A stretch of DNA of 64,000 nucleotides from Coprococcus phoceensis (GTDB lineage: Bacteria; Bacillota; Clostridia; Lachnospirales; Lachnospiraceae). The notes below the pieces were generated by a model. The model was not told the DNA's origin, did not search any database, and saw nothing but the letters and a program-made list of their open reading frames with translations. Positions 1 through 9,505 of the stretch are shown piece after piece. The position numbers and the translations under genes are program-made. The stretch is taken from positions 1,215,421 through 1,279,420 of the forward strand of contig NZ_FNWC01000007.1 of assembly GCF_900104635.1 (NCBI RefSeq). Direction: 5' to 3'. The number at the start of each line of letters is the position of its first letter. Position 1 is the stretch's first letter.

Positions 1-446
1 GAGAGCCAAATCTTGCCCTTGTCACCGCTGCCATCGAATACACTCATTGCATTTCCTCCGTATGCCGTGTTTGAGACATCGGATGCCGTTTTTCCGTCTG
101 CTTTCTTTGTGTGGTCGTTCGGGTCGAGTTTATAATCTTCTGTACCGTCATATTTGACCATTGCCGGATAATTGTTCTTTACAAAAAAGACGTTTCCCCA
201 GTCTCCAAAATCGAACCGTCCGGCAGAATAATTCATCGCAGCGGGTGTCATTCCCACCGCATCGAAAAGATATGTGCATCGTGTCGCCGGATTGCTGTCA
301 TTTTTGTTGATTTTCATTCCGTAACGCTTTACACCCTTTATTCTTACATCTTCCCCGACTGCTGCCAGTATAGCGTTTGTATTCGCATATGTGCGGTCGA
401 GTGTGTCTTTGTCTGCTACTTTTACAATCAAGTCTCCACTTGCCAT
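1..446 (-). CDS. Phage tail-associated structural protein, partial (C-terminus off the left edge)
   Basis: An open frame runs from an ATG at 446 through position 1 without a stop, about 148 codons. The protein begins MASGDLIVKVADKDTLDRTY and contains a segment around residues 45-125 (NDSNPATR..YLFDAVGMTP, then LDPNDHTKKADGK) that I recall from proteins encoded beside fibre genes in Clostridia prophages. No enzymatic motif is seen. It lies directly downstream of a fibre-type gene (3 bases apart), so a role at the tail tip or as receptor-binding accessory is likely. The name of the family is not known to me and the function is inferred from position only. Confidence 0.75.
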   Translation of the reverse strand, partial: MASGDLIVKVADKDTLDRTYANTNAILAAVGEDVRIKGVKRYGMKINKNDSNPATRCTYLFDAVGMTPAAMNYSAGRFDFGDWGNVFFVKNNYPAMVKYDGTEDYKLDPNDHTKKADGKTASDVSNTAYGGNAMSVFDGSGDKGKIWL

Positions 447-449
447 TTT

Positions 450-881
450 TTACGCCTCCCTTATCGTCAAAATTCCATCCTCAACCGTGAGGACACATGA
501 TTTCTTTGTGACGGTGTCAACCATAGTGTTGAGACCGTTCACAATGCCTTGACACGCTTTTGCTGCTGCACTCGCTGTCGACGCTGCATTGTTTGCCGTT
601 GCTGCTGCACCGTTTGCACTGTTCGTCGCCTCTGTCATGTTCTTGCTGAAATTGTTCACGGTGTTCATATATCCCTGTGTCAATGTCAGTATTTCCTCAT
701 AACGGGCATTGTTGACGATAATCGGCAGGTCAAAGAATTTCTTTTTACCATCTCCCTGTCTGATTTGATAATGACCGGATGCATCAAGTTCAACTCCGAT
801 TTCTCTTTCCTTGAGAATCAGAGTGTCCTCAACTGCTTTCCAGTCTGCCGTTGTTCCGGTGCATGGTCTGATTGCTGCCAT
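450..881 (-). CDS. Short tail fibre protein with Mtd-N-like N-terminal segment and coiled coil
   Basis: 143 residues. Residues 18-55 (LILKEREIGVELDASGHYQI, then GDG and a hydrophobic strand) resemble the N-terminal attachment segment seen in many phage fibres and in the major tropism determinant, where EGEIG..TD..R..GDG is typical. After that comes an alanine- and asparagine-rich heptad-like stretch (residues 75-115) suited to a trimeric coiled coil, then a short C-terminal strand. The start is supported by AGGAGG eight bases upstream. It sits between the baseplate protein and the partial structural gene, fitting a fibre. No receptor-binding head domain is visible, so it may act as a connector. 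Confidence 0.7.
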   Translation of the reverse strand: MAAIRPCTGTTADWKAVEDTLILKEREIGVELDASGHYQIRQGDGKKKFFDLPIIVNNARYEEILTLTQGYMNTVNNFSKNMTEATNSANGAAATANNAASTASAAAKACQGIVNGLNTMVDTVTKKSCVLTVEDGILTIREA

Positions 882-971
882 TGTTCAACCTCCTTTGCTC
901 CGTGATTATGGAATATATCACACAATCACTCCTTTGTGTTCGTTTCGCCGTCTGTTTCCAGTATCATGGAA

Positions 972-2033
972 TTATACTGCTAATTGTCGGGAGGTCGGCG
1001 TTCCTCCGTCAAAATCAACGCCCTCATTCGCATTTCTGACCTGTGGCGTTGCTCCGTCAATGAATACTGGTGTCACCGTTCGCAGATACGGCGTTTCTCC
1101 GTCACAATCAAGATACATGCTCGAATATAACGCCTCTGCACGGTTGAAATAGTCCTGCACGCTCTCAAGGATTTTCTCTGCTGATGCAAGCAGTGAATTT
1201 TGAATCGTGTCATCAATATCCTTTTTGTCCTGCTCGACCTGTTTCTTTGCCTCTGCAACTGCCGTCTGCATCTGTGACACATCCTGTCGAATCTGTGTCG
1301 CCGTGTTCAATGTCGCCTCAAGCTGCTCTTGATTCTGCAATGCGTCCTCTGCCCGCTCTGTGACCTCTTTGCAGGCTGTTGTCGCCCTCTTGGATTCATC
1401 CGTTGCATCATTCGTATTCTTGACCGCCTGTGAGGTGTCCTGCTGCCTCTGCTGCTCCTGTTGGATGCGGGTGTTCTCATTTTCCTGTCGTTTATTTTCT
1501 GCCGTCTCCCTTGCGGATTCCGCTTTCACTCTCGCATTCTCTGCGACCACTCTTGCGGATTCCGCTTTCTTGACTGCTGCATCCGTGTCATCAATATTCT
1601 TGATGTGTCCTGCAATCCGGTTCTCAAGGTCTGTGAACTCATTCGCTGACAAGATAGCATTTTCATTTCTCTGTGACGGTTCAATCTCCATTGTGAATGA
1701 TGCGGATGTAATAACCTGTGAATCATCGCTTGTCCGGATTTCAATGTCGCAATACGCCGTTCCGGAGGCTGCAAGTGCTTGATTCGTCAATTCGACCGTC
1801 ACATCCGAACCGGAATATGAACATGTGTTATATACATGTTTTCCGTCCGGTTTTACAATGTTGATGACTGCTCTCGCACCCGTCGGGATTGTGTATGGTT
1901 CACCGTTGTTGAGTAACCTTGCGACAATGAATCGTGTTGCCTTGTCTCCCTGCTTTGCAGATACTAAATATCTTTTAGTGTCTCCGGACATTTCAAGATT
2001 GATGTTCGTTGTCAGTTTCGTCAATGCTGCCAT
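972..2033 (-). CDS. Baseplate upper protein, BppU N-terminal domain type
   Basis: 353 residues. The N-terminal 120 residues match the BppU_N fold pattern: INLEMSGDTKRYLVSAKQGD, a beta-rich stretch with GARAVINIVKPDGK, then CDIEIRTSD and SASFTMEIEPS. Residues 140-270 are strongly charged and heptad-like (repeated AE, KAESAR, QEQQRQQD), predicting a long trimeric coiled coil. The last 60 residues contain three short GxTP-containing segments. In lactococcal siphophages this family links the central baseplate to receptor-binding proteins, and the position between Tal and a fibre gene supports the same role here. AGGAGG precedes the ATG. Confidence 0.82.
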   Translation of the reverse strand: MAALTKLTTNINLEMSGDTKRYLVSAKQGDKATRFIVARLLNNGEPYTIPTGARAVINIVKPDGKHVYNTCSYSGSDVTVELTNQALAASGTAYCDIEIRTSDDSQVITSASFTMEIEPSQRNENAILSANEFTDLENRIAGHIKNIDDTDAAVKKAESARVVAENARVKAESARETAENKRQENENTRIQQEQQRQQDTSQAVKNTNDATDESKRATTACKEVTERAEDALQNQEQLEATLNTATQIRQDVSQMQTAVAEAKKQVEQDKKDIDDTIQNSLLASAEKILESVQDYFNRAEALYSSMYLDCDGETPYLRTVTPVFIDGATPQVRNANEGVDFDGGTPTSRQLAV

Positions 2034-2061
2034 GCTCTCACCTCCTCTCGGTGTTTACTTC

Positions 2062-2358
2062 TTATTCCTCCGGATTCTCCGGTTCATCCTGCTCCGGATG
2101 TTCCTCGTCCGGTTCTGTTTTCAGAACTCTCTTTGCTGCTTTCTTTGCCTTTTCAAGTTCCTCGTTTTTTTCTGCCATCATTGTATTTGTTGAGTTTATG
2201 AGTTCAATCTTTGCCTCACTCCTTACCTCTGCCAGTACGGAGGACAAAACTCCGTCCATGATGCACGGAGGCAATGCATGTCTTTTCTGTATCGTCTCCA
2301 TAGCGTTGAGGATTTCTCCCTTTGCACATTCAATTCTTACTGCAAGCGGTGTATTCAT
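2062..2358 (-). CDS. Uncharacterised prophage tail-region protein
   Basis: 98 residues with GGAGG ahead of the ATG (seven-base spacing). I do not recognise the family. The first 50 residues form likely helices (IECAKGEILNAMETIQK) and the C-terminus is a highly charged tail rich in K and E ending PDEEHPEQDEPENPEE. No cysteine pair, membrane segment or signal peptide. It lies in the operon between the Tal downstream gene and the BppU-like gene. The charged tail suggests a chaperone or scaffold-like accessory role, but that is a guess. Confidence 0.7.
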   Translation of the reverse strand: MNTPLAVRIECAKGEILNAMETIQKRHALPPCIMDGVLSSVLAEVRSEAKIELINSTNTMMAEKNEELEKAKKAAKRVLKTEPDEEHPEQDEPENPEE

Positions 2359-2360
2359 GA

Positions 2361-2591
2361 TTATTCCTCCTTTGCTGCCTGTGTCGCTGTTTGTGCTGCA
2401 AGTAGCATGTCAAGTTTCTTGTCAATACTCTGCAAGAGTTCTGTGTTTGTCTCCTCTGTTGATTCCCTCGTCACAACCTCTGCTGTTTCGTTTGGTCTTG
2501 AGTTGTCGGCAGCATCTTCCGGAATTTTATACTCCGGTTCTGCTGCTCGTTTGACTTCCTCCGTCTGAATATTTTCGTCATTCATCTGCAT
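2361..2591 (-). CDS. Small acidic prophage protein
   Basis: 76 residues, almost all charged or polar, with one C-terminal helix (LLQSIDKKLDMLLAAQT). I chose the ATG at 2591 because AGGAGG stands at the right distance there; a longer reading from 2615 would start inside the ribosome binding site region and overlap the upstream gene. The gene ends two bases before the next one. Family not recognised. A short oligomerising helix after a disordered acidic segment is all that can be seen. Confidence 0.68.
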   Translation of the reverse strand: MQMNDENIQTEEVKRAAEPEYKIPEDAADNSRPNETAEVVTRESTEETNTELLQSIDKKLDMLLAAQTATQAAKEE

Positions 2592-2607
2592 TTCTTTTCC
2601 TCCTGTT

Positions 2608-4878
2608 TTATCCATTGCTCCATGTTCCGGACACTAATATTCCTCTTTTGAACTCAAGCGTCGCCGTTGACCACTTTGTCAGTTTCCCGTCGCTGCCTAC
2701 TTCTAAAGGTTGTTTGAATGTTAGCGTTCCACTTATTGAGCCATCCTCAAAACTTACATTCCTTAATGTGAAGAAATGCATGTTGATGTCTGCCCCTGCA
2801 TGTAGCATGTTCGCCTCGTAATTTCCACACTGCTGTGTGCAGTACGACCATTTCATTGTGTACACACTTGCATTTGCACTTTCTTTGTTTGACCATGACA
2901 TATAGGCGGTGTTGCTCTCTATATCAAAGACAAGTCCTCTCTGACTGTCGTTGTCTTTCATAGTGTTCGTTCCGATTTTCCCGACATAATATCCGTCACG
3001 ATAGAAATGAGTTCCGTTGTAGTCAAATCGTGTTCTTTTTTGGTTATCCGTAATCGTTCCGGTGTACATTGTGATTGCGGTCGAATCAAACTGCATGTAC
3101 GAACTGCCTTTGTTGAATGCAATTCGGACATTGTATGCATTCTGTGTGATAAGTGTTCCGAAATCATCCTCGTTCACCTTTTTGTTGACCTCGGAGGTGA
3201 TTTCCTCCGCAGTCACTTGAATTTTTGCATCCGCATACAACGAATACAGACCCAACACCTCAATATCTGTAATGTACACTGGTGCATTTTGAGTATATGC
3301 GTAAATGTAAACGTATTTCGTTCCCTCTGATACCGTGATTTCACGCTCAATCGTTGTGAACTCTTTACTCTTTAACGCTCCGGATGATGTTGTTGAATAA
3401 CTTCCCAACGCTCCCACCTGCACCCTTGCCGTGCTTTCGTACCCTGCTGCTGTTGCTGCCTTATATCTCACACGATATGTTCCCGCAGGTATTTTCCCTA
3501 AATTCTGCCGTATATACGAACCGCTTGAGGATGTTTTCAGTATTTTCGCAACCGTTCCCAATCCGGACACATCCATCACGGCATTGTTCGTCTCATTGCT
3601 GTTGTACCAATTATCATCAAGTCCGTTTGAAAAATCTCCATTCACAACATAGTTGTGCATTGAGTTTTCCTCAACATGCTTTACCTCTTGAGAAATCTCC
3701 TCTTTCGTGGCTTTTATCAAGGAATCCATCTGCACGGATGTATAATAATTTTTCAGAGTGTAGGCAACACCTGCCTCGACTGCCTCTTTCGATGCCGTGA
3801 TTTTGGTTTCAATCTCCTCCGTGGTCGAATAGTTCTCAAGGACTTTCTTGGTTGCCCTGTTGGAGATGGAGACCGCCTCCTCTGTGGCTGCTGCCGTCTC
3901 CTCTTTCTGAATCTCTGCGAATGTCTTTCTCGCATTGGAAATCTCAACCATGTTCTTTTCCGATGTCTCCGGATATTCCGTGATTTTGACAATCCTCTGT
4001 TTTTCTTTCGTTCTGGTTTTCTTTGACACAAGTGTGACCGTGTCTCCGATTCCGTATGAAAGAATGTCTTTGTATTTTTCTGACGCTTTCGCAAGGTCGA
4101 CCACCTCCGCAGTATATGCCTTGTATGGTCGTGACATTTCCTCAATTTTTGCCGTCGCATCCTCAATCAGACTTGTGGTGTTGGTGTATCGCTCATCTTT
4201 CCACACATACGCCTTGATTTTGGAACTATACTGAAAATTGTCGATGTAATCTTTTCCGGTCAACCATTCCGGCGTGATGCCGTCCTTGCCTATCGGATAG
4301 ATTCTTGTATAAAAATCATAGGTGTCGGATTTCAAAGATATTTTCCGGAGGTTCAATCCCTCCATGAAATAACACCCTCTGTCACTTCCTATCCTGTCAT
4401 AAATGTCGATTGTCTTTGTCAGTGAGCGAATGATGCACTCACAACGGTATGTCGTGAGGCACTTTTGCAGGACATCCCATGCCGTGACACTTTCCTGCTC
4501 GTCAATGGTTCTTTTCTTTGTGACTGTGCATGTTCCGACATGCCACCCCGTACCCTCGAACGCAAACTCAAGACACGCTTTGATTGTCTGTTCATCCGAT
4601 TCAAACCCATACGGGAACGCCGTTCCCTCCAATTCCTCCACGTTGAGGACGGCGGTGTATTTGTTGAACTGTTCCCCTTTTTCGACTGCTTTGAGAACAA
4701 ATTCGTCCGTTTTAGTGCGTATATAATATTCTTCTTTGAGCAGGTCAACCAACGCTCCCGATGCAGGATAGTCAAACGTCAATTCCTTATCTCCGGAATC
4801 CAGTGTCGTGGTGATTGCCCTATCCTTGAATCCGGACAGTGTTCCGATTCTTTTCTTTTTATCATCAAAAATCTGCAA
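2608..4878 (-). CDS. Tail-associated lysin / minor structural protein (Tal, gp18-type)
   Basis: 756 residues from a TTG start at 4878, preferred because AGGAGG is eight bases upstream; the GTG nine bases earlier overlaps that site. The first 370 residues resemble the phage minor structural protein N-terminal family, the hub protein that closes the tail tube: MQIFDDKKKRIGTLSGFKD, then alternating beta segments ending near KTRTKEKQRIVKITEYPE. Residues 330-420 are helical and charged. A carbohydrate-binding-like jelly-roll segment follows (NYVVNGDFSNGLDDNWY near residue 412), then a C-terminal beta domain. No peptidase motif was recognised, so lysin activity is unproven. It follows Dit, as usual in siphophages. 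Confidence 0.82.
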   Translation of the reverse strand: MQIFDDKKKRIGTLSGFKDRAITTTLDSGDKELTFDYPASGALVDLLKEEYYIRTKTDEFVLKAVEKGEQFNKYTAVLNVEELEGTAFPYGFESDEQTIKACLEFAFEGTGWHVGTCTVTKKRTIDEQESVTAWDVLQKCLTTYRCECIIRSLTKTIDIYDRIGSDRGCYFMEGLNLRKISLKSDTYDFYTRIYPIGKDGITPEWLTGKDYIDNFQYSSKIKAYVWKDERYTNTTSLIEDATAKIEEMSRPYKAYTAEVVDLAKASEKYKDILSYGIGDTVTLVSKKTRTKEKQRIVKITEYPETSEKNMVEISNARKTFAEIQKEETAAATEEAVSISNRATKKVLENYSTTEEIETKITASKEAVEAGVAYTLKNYYTSVQMDSLIKATKEEISQEVKHVEENSMHNYVVNGDFSNGLDDNWYNSNETNNAVMDVSGLGTVAKILKTSSSGSYIRQNLGKIPAGTYRVRYKAATAAGYESTARVQVGALGSYSTTSSGALKSKEFTTIEREITVSEGTKYVYIYAYTQNAPVYITDIEVLGLYSLYADAKIQVTAEEITSEVNKKVNEDDFGTLITQNAYNVRIAFNKGSSYMQFDSTAITMYTGTITDNQKRTRFDYNGTHFYRDGYYVGKIGTNTMKDNDSQRGLVFDIESNTAYMSWSNKESANASVYTMKWSYCTQQCGNYEANMLHAGADINMHFFTLRNVSFEDGSISGTLTFKQPLEVGSDGKLTKWSTATLEFKRGILVSGTWSNG

Positions 4879-4890
4879 CGCTCTCACCTC

Positions 4891-5586
4891 CTAAATCCAC
4901 ATCGGAGTATATCTGACCGTCACTCTTGCCTTTGTGTTGGAGAATATGAGTGCCGTTTCTCCTGCCTTTAATACCGGAAATTCCCACAAATCCACCTTGT
5001 CAAATGCGTTCGCCCCGTCTATCGTCACAAGTCCGGTTTTTGCATCTATCACAACCGTTTTTCCTGCTGCAAGGCTCTCAACAATGATGTCCTCTCCCAG
5101 TCCGGTGATTGTGTAATTCGTCAAGGTGCTTTTTGCATATACCTCCACAACGCACGGAGTGTCTCTTGTACCCACTTTATAGAACGATGCGGAGGTTTTC
5201 CCGTCGAATGTGATTGAGAGGTCGTCATCGACGAAAAAGCCGTCAAATTCCACGTTTACGACGTACCTCTGTTTCACATTCTTTTTCTCATAGTCATTTG
5301 ATGTGATGAACCCGATATATGTTCCTTTGTAGCCGTCAAGTTCCAACCTGCACGGCTTTGTGAAATTCATCATAAATTCTGATGCAGAACGGATGATGCT
5401 GTTCCTGTCCTTGCCCTTGAAATAGATTGACAGTTTCAAATGACCCATCTGAACATCTGTCTCAAGCTCTGTCGGGAGTGTTGCTCCCGACAACCATTCA
5501 TAATTATTCATGATTGAGGGAGGCTGCACATCGGCGGTCAACTGTTTTGCGTTGTACGCTCTGATGTCTGTTCCGTTTATCTTCAT
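4891..5586 (-). CDS. Distal tail protein (Dit-like)
   Basis: 231 residues, beta-rich throughout, starting MKINGTDIRAYNAKQL. The layout fits Dit: an N-terminal ring-forming domain of about 120 residues, here containing FKGKDRNSIIRSASEFMMNF, then a galectin-like C-terminal domain (from about 135, DTPCVVEVYAKSTLTNYTITG). Dit joins the tail tube to the hub and side baseplate proteins. The gene is between the tape measure gene and the Tal gene, the standard siphophage order. Assignment rests on size, beta pattern and synteny rather than a diagnostic motif. Confidence 0.78.
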   Translation of the reverse strand: MKINGTDIRAYNAKQLTADVQPPSIMNNYEWLSGATLPTELETDVQMGHLKLSIYFKGKDRNSIIRSASEFMMNFTKPCRLELDGYKGTYIGFITSNDYEKKNVKQRYVVNVEFDGFFVDDDLSITFDGKTSASFYKVGTRDTPCVVEVYAKSTLTNYTITGLGEDIIVESLAAGKTVVIDAKTGLVTIDGANAFDKVDLWEFPVLKAGETALIFSNTKARVTVRYTPMWI

Positions 5587-5595
5587 CGCCTTGTT

Positions 5596-8500
5596 TTACC
5601 TCCCTTTCCTTTTGTCTGTGACCATCTGTGCATCAACCCTTGACACGGTTCTGCTTGCAACCTCGTCTCCGTCGATGTATGTGTGATTCGTCACATACAC
5701 AATATTTGATTTTTGAACTGCATCCAGTTTCTTGTCGAGGATGTTGTTCAATTTGTTATAAAATTCTGCAAGTGGCAAGATTGCCTCGTCGCCTGCCTCG
5801 CCTCCTACCATGAGGCTGCTGCCGTTGATTCCGAACACAGTCGGATTTGTCATGATACCGCCGGATTTATACCACTGAATCGAGAATGACGGGAGTGAAC
5901 CCTTTCCTCCGATTCCGTATGGTGCTTTCCCTCCGCTCACGCTAATATGAGGCAGGTTCAAGTGTGGCAATGACCATTTGAAATTGAACGCCGATTTGAT
6001 TCTTGACAACGCACCTGTCACCGCTCCGTGTGCGGATTCCATCTTTGAGGAGAATGATGATTTGATGCTCTCCATCGCAGACGATGCGGTCGATTTCGCA
6101 CTCGCTAATTTGCTTGAGAATGCCGATTTGATGCTGTCAAGTTTTCCACCTGTCAGAGTGTTCGCCGTACCCATGAGAGAGTTCATTGTGTCTTTTATGC
6201 CCGTAAACGTAGCAGACACAATTCCCTTGATTCCCCCGCCTTTTTCACTGTATGCGGATTTCATGTGGTCGAGTTTTGTTGACACATTGGACTTTGCTGT
6301 TTCCATGAGGGAGGTCGCTTTGTCCTTTATATTCGTGAAATCAGTCGACCATTTTGATTTTATCTCCGAAACTTTTGAGGAGAATCCGGATTTGATTTCC
6401 GTCAATTTATTCGTTGCATTATTTTTCCATTCCGTCATTTTTGTCGTGACGGTGGTTTTCATATTCTCCCAACCTGTCGAGACATTGGACTTGATGTCTG
6501 AAACCTTTGTCGAAAAATTTGACTTGATTTCATTCAGTTTGTTCGATGCGTTGGTTTTCCATTCCGTCATTTTTGTCGTGACGGTAGTTTTCATATTTTC
6601 CCAACCATCGGAAACCTTTGTTTTGATTTCCGATGTCTTTTCAGAGAATTTTGATTTGATTTCAGAGAGTTTTCCTCCGGATAAATTATCAACGAATGTG
6701 AATCCTGCTGAATAATATCCTTTGATTCCCTCCCATCCGGCAGCGACAACGCCCTTGATACCGCCTCCGTTTTCTTCATAGGCGGTTTTCATGTTCCCCA
6801 GTTTTTCCTTTGCCGTTTCGGTCGCTGCCGACATGACATTATGAACTGTGTCCTTTACGCCGTTGAATACTTTCGAGGCTGCTTGTCCTATTGTGCTGTT
6901 TTTTATGCTGTCACCGATTTCCTTGACCTTATTTGTGACCGCCTCTTTCGCTTTCGTGAACGCTCCCGTGATGGTCTCTTTGATTGCATTGAATTTTTCC
7001 TTGATGTTGCCCCATAATTCGGACAGTTTTTCCTTGACCGTATCCCAGTTTTTGTATAAGGCGACACCTGCTGCAATCAGTCCGGCAATCAGTGTCACAA
7101 TCAGAATAATCGGACACAAGTTCATGACTGCATTGAGTGCCGTTTGTGCCACCGTCATTCCTCCGGTTGTTGCCGTGGCTGCTGTTGTAGCTGCCGTATG
7201 TGCTGCCGTGGCTGCTGTTCCTGCCGTATCTGCTGCCGTTCCTGCTGCCGTGGCTGCTGTCTTTGCCGTAATCTTTGCAATTATCTTTGCAGCTCCGGAC
7301 ACAAATTTCTGTCCGGTCGTTACCGTGTCAGAGATTCCCTTTGCCACTTTTCCGAATCCGATTGACAACGGACCGATAGCAGCGACCACAAGACCAACTT
7401 TGAGAACTGTTTCTTGCTGTGCCGGAGAGAGCGACGTGAACCATTGTGTCAACTCTTGAATCTTTCCGGTCAATTTTTCAATCATAGGTGCTGCGGATGT
7501 CTGTGCTGTGGATGCCAGTGTCGACAACGCCAGTTTTGCGTTGTTCATCGCAACCTTTGCATTGTCAATCGGGTCGAGTGTTCCGTTGTAGGTGTCCTCG
7601 ACTGTTGAACCGTATTCCTCCATTGATGACGAAAGACTGGTGAGGTCAATTCTGTTTTCACGAATTGCCTTTGTCATTTCCGCAGCACCTTTTTTTCCAA
7701 ACAATTCCGTTGCAATCTGCATCGCCTCGGTCTCTGTCTTTGCGTTCTTGATGCTGCCGATAGTATCTGACAACGCCTCGTCCATTGATTTTCCCTCTGA
7801 TGTGGCGTTCTGTAATGCTTTTTTCAGACCCGCCATTGCTTGAGTTGAATCAACACCGTTTGCGTCGAATTGAGCCATCAAATTGATTGCTTGAGGCAAT
7901 GACAATCCCATTTCTTTGAATTGAGCGTTGTTGTCGAGGACATATCCCTCTAATGTATCAACAGAGATTCCGGTTTCCTGTGCCTTTGCCGTGAGCAATC
8001 CTAATAGATTCCCTGTCTGTGATGCATCGACGTTCCACGCTTTCATGATTTTGTCAACTTGGTCAACTGACTGTGTGACGTTTGTTCCGTTGATTGTTGC
8101 AAACTGTATGAACTGTTTAGAGGTCTTTTCAAGTTCCGTTCCGGTTGTATGGAATCTTGTGTTGACTTCTCCGATTGCCTCTCCTACCGTTGACATATCC
8201 TCCGGCATTGTTCCGAAAACATTATCCGCAGACTTTGTCAATCCCTCAAGTGCCTCTCCGGTTGCTCCGGTCTTTGTCACTATGGTGTCATAACCCTCGT
8301 CGAGTTCCGTGAATGCTTTGATTGATGCTGCACCAATACCCGCAATTCCGGCAGAGACAACCGACATTTTCTTTCCGAAACTCTCCATCTTTGTTCCCGC
8401 CGTATCGCAAGCGGTCGCAAATTTTTCAAGTTTATTATCTTTTAACTGGTCATTAACATTTTTCAGTTCTGCCTCCATGTTCATGAGGGCAGTCTTTGAC

Positions 8501-8961
8501 TTTTCCGTCTTTACCGTCTGATTTGCAAGTGCGGTCTCTGTCTTTCCGATTGCTGTCTCATTTGCGGTGAACTCTTTCTCTAACTTGTCGAGTTCATCCT
8601 TGAGTGCTTTTGACTGCTCGGAGTTCTTTCCGGTCTCTGCCGTTGATTTCTCATAAGCCTCTTTCGCAGCATCAATCTTTGTTTTGAGTTCCTCCTGCTT
8701 TGTCTTTTGGTCTGACAGTTTCTTTGTCAACTTCTCCTGCTGCTCACTGTTCAACTGCACGATGTTCTTTTGCACCGTGATTTTTTGAGTGAGCGATTCG
8801 GCTTTTGCCTTGAGGCTGTCTGTTTCTGACCCGAACAACTTTGCTTTCGTCGCTGCCGTCGTATATTCCGCAGACAAGACTTTCATCTGCGATGCTGCCG
8901 ATTTCATTTGTGATTGATAACTGCTCGAATCTGCCGATATTTTGACGCTTGTATAAGCCAT
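5596..8961 (-). CDS. Phage tail tape measure protein
   Basis: 1,121 residues. The start MAYTSVKISADSSSYQSQMK and the following long coiled coil (residues 20-190) are typical. Residues 195-480 match the TP901-type tape measure core (ELDEGYDTIVTKTGATGEAL, then QFIQFATINGT and VDQVDKIMKAW). A hydrophobic region near 605-640 (LCPIILIVTLIAGLIAAGVA) is the predicted membrane-inserting part. Residues 740-930 hold tandem repeats of about 44 residues containing WENMKTTVTTKMTEWK. The size predicts a non-contractile tail of roughly 165 nm at 1.5 angstrom per residue. GGAGG precedes the ATG. It is the longest gene of the late operon, as expected. Confidence 0.95.
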   Translation of the reverse strand: MAYTSVKISADSSSYQSQMKSAASQMKVLSAEYTTAATKAKLFGSETDSLKAKAESLTQKITVQKNIVQLNSEQQEKLTKKLSDQKTKQEELKTKIDAAKEAYEKSTAETGKNSEQSKALKDELDKLEKEFTANETAIGKTETALANQTVKTEKSKTALMNMEAELKNVNDQLKDNKLEKFATACDTAGTKMESFGKKMSVVSAGIAGIGAASIKAFTELDEGYDTIVTKTGATGEALEGLTKSADNVFGTMPEDMSTVGEAIGEVNTRFHTTGTELEKTSKQFIQFATINGTNVTQSVDQVDKIMKAWNVDASQTGNLLGLLTAKAQETGISVDTLEGYVLDNNAQFKEMGLSLPQAINLMAQFDANGVDSTQAMAGLKKALQNATSEGKSMDEALSDTIGSIKNAKTETEAMQIATELFGKKGAAEMTKAIRENRIDLTSLSSSMEEYGSTVEDTYNGTLDPIDNAKVAMNNAKLALSTLASTAQTSAAPMIEKLTGKIQELTQWFTSLSPAQQETVLKVGLVVAAIGPLSIGFGKVAKGISDTVTTGQKFVSGAAKIIAKITAKTAATAAGTAADTAGTAATAAHTAATTAATATTGGMTVAQTALNAVMNLCPIILIVTLIAGLIAAGVALYKNWDTVKEKLSELWGNIKEKFNAIKETITGAFTKAKEAVTNKVKEIGDSIKNSTIGQAASKVFNGVKDTVHNVMSAATETAKEKLGNMKTAYEENGGGIKGVVAAGWEGIKGYYSAGFTFVDNLSGGKLSEIKSKFSEKTSEIKTKVSDGWENMKTTVTTKMTEWKTNASNKLNEIKSNFSTKVSDIKSNVSTGWENMKTTVTTKMTEWKNNATNKLTEIKSGFSSKVSEIKSKWSTDFTNIKDKATSLMETAKSNVSTKLDHMKSAYSEKGGGIKGIVSATFTGIKDTMNSLMGTANTLTGGKLDSIKSAFSSKLASAKSTASSAMESIKSSFSSKMESAHGAVTGALSRIKSAFNFKWSLPHLNLPHISVSGGKAPYGIGGKGSLPSFSIQWYKSGGIMTNPTVFGINGSSLMVGGEAGDEAILPLAEFYNKLNNILDKKLDAVQKSNIVYVTNHTYIDGDEVASRTVSRVDAQMVTDKRKGR
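6290..6640 (-). repeat. Tandem 132-base repeats inside the tape measure gene
   Basis: On the plus strand the block beginning ttccattccgtcatttttgt occurs at 6425 and again at 6557, exactly 132 bases (44 codons) apart, with few differences over the adjoining bases. In the protein this gives two near-identical copies of WENMKTTVTTKMTEWK plus diverged flanking copies of NKLxEIKSxFSxKVSxIKS. Copy number change here would alter tail length in steps of 44 residues. Confidence 0.85.
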
Positions 8962-8977
8962 TCGGTCGCCTCCTCTC

Positions 8978-9505
8978 TTACTGATTTTCGTTGATTGTAT
9001 CTAATTCAAATTTTAAGTAGTCCAACAACGTGACAATGTTCTCTTTCATGCATTGACTGTATGAGTTTTTCAATAGCCGAATCGCAATTTTCACAACACG
9101 GTCAACAATTTCCCCGCAGACTTTCCATTGATTTTCCTCCGGTTGTTCATCCTCGTCCTCATATCCGTTTTCACGGTCATAGTCATCGAATGCGGATGCC
9201 TCTTTTTCTACCTGTTCAACCTCGACAATGCTCAACATCTTCTCTGCAACAATGTTCTGCATGATGAAATGAACCGTCTTGATTGCCGTCAGAAATTCAA
9301 CTGCATCAATCTCCCCAACTGCTGCAAGCGACAATTCATTCCCGAACATCTCCTGCATTATCTTTTTGTTGAAAAACATCACTCCGGAGAATTTCTCCGT
9401 GTCATTCTTTTCCATGAGACTGATGTATTTTTTATACTGTTCTACCGTTACGGAATTGATGAAAAGTCTCTCACCTCTGCAAGTGACCTCGATTTCCGGT
9501 ATCAC
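8978..9505 (-). CDS. Tail assembly chaperone, downstream (T-like) part made by -1 frameshift
   Basis: The frame is open from 9505 to 8978 (175 codons). It begins at a GTG overlapping the stop of the upstream gene but has no good ribosome binding site there. A slippery AAATTTT placed as A AAT TTT in the upstream frame, 12 bases before that frame's stop, leads by a -1 slip straight into this frame (predicted junction NF-SEWQVIPEIEV). This mirrors the G/GT pair of tailed phages. The segment VTVEQYKKYISLMEKN resembles IDTYTEYLELAE of the upstream protein, so this half may be a diverged second copy. The C-terminus carries an acidic stretch (EDEDEQPEEN). Confidence 0.82.
   Translation of the reverse strand: MIPEIEVTCRGERLFINSVTVEQYKKYISLMEKNDTEKFSGVMFFNKKIMQEMFGNELSLAAVGEIDAVEFLTAIKTVHFIMQNIVAEKMLSIVEVEQVEKEASAFDDYDRENGYEDEDEQPEENQWKVCGEIVDRVVKIAIRLLKNSYSQCMKENIVTLLDYLKFELDTINENQ

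Noticed and set aside
882-971. A 13-codon frame between the fibre and BppU-like genes
   Set aside because: Too short, no ribosome binding site and no sign of conservation can be judged.
5978-7459. Long forward frames opposite the tape measure gene
   Set aside because: Antisense shadows of a repetitive coiled-coil gene; no start signals and no recognisable protein pattern.
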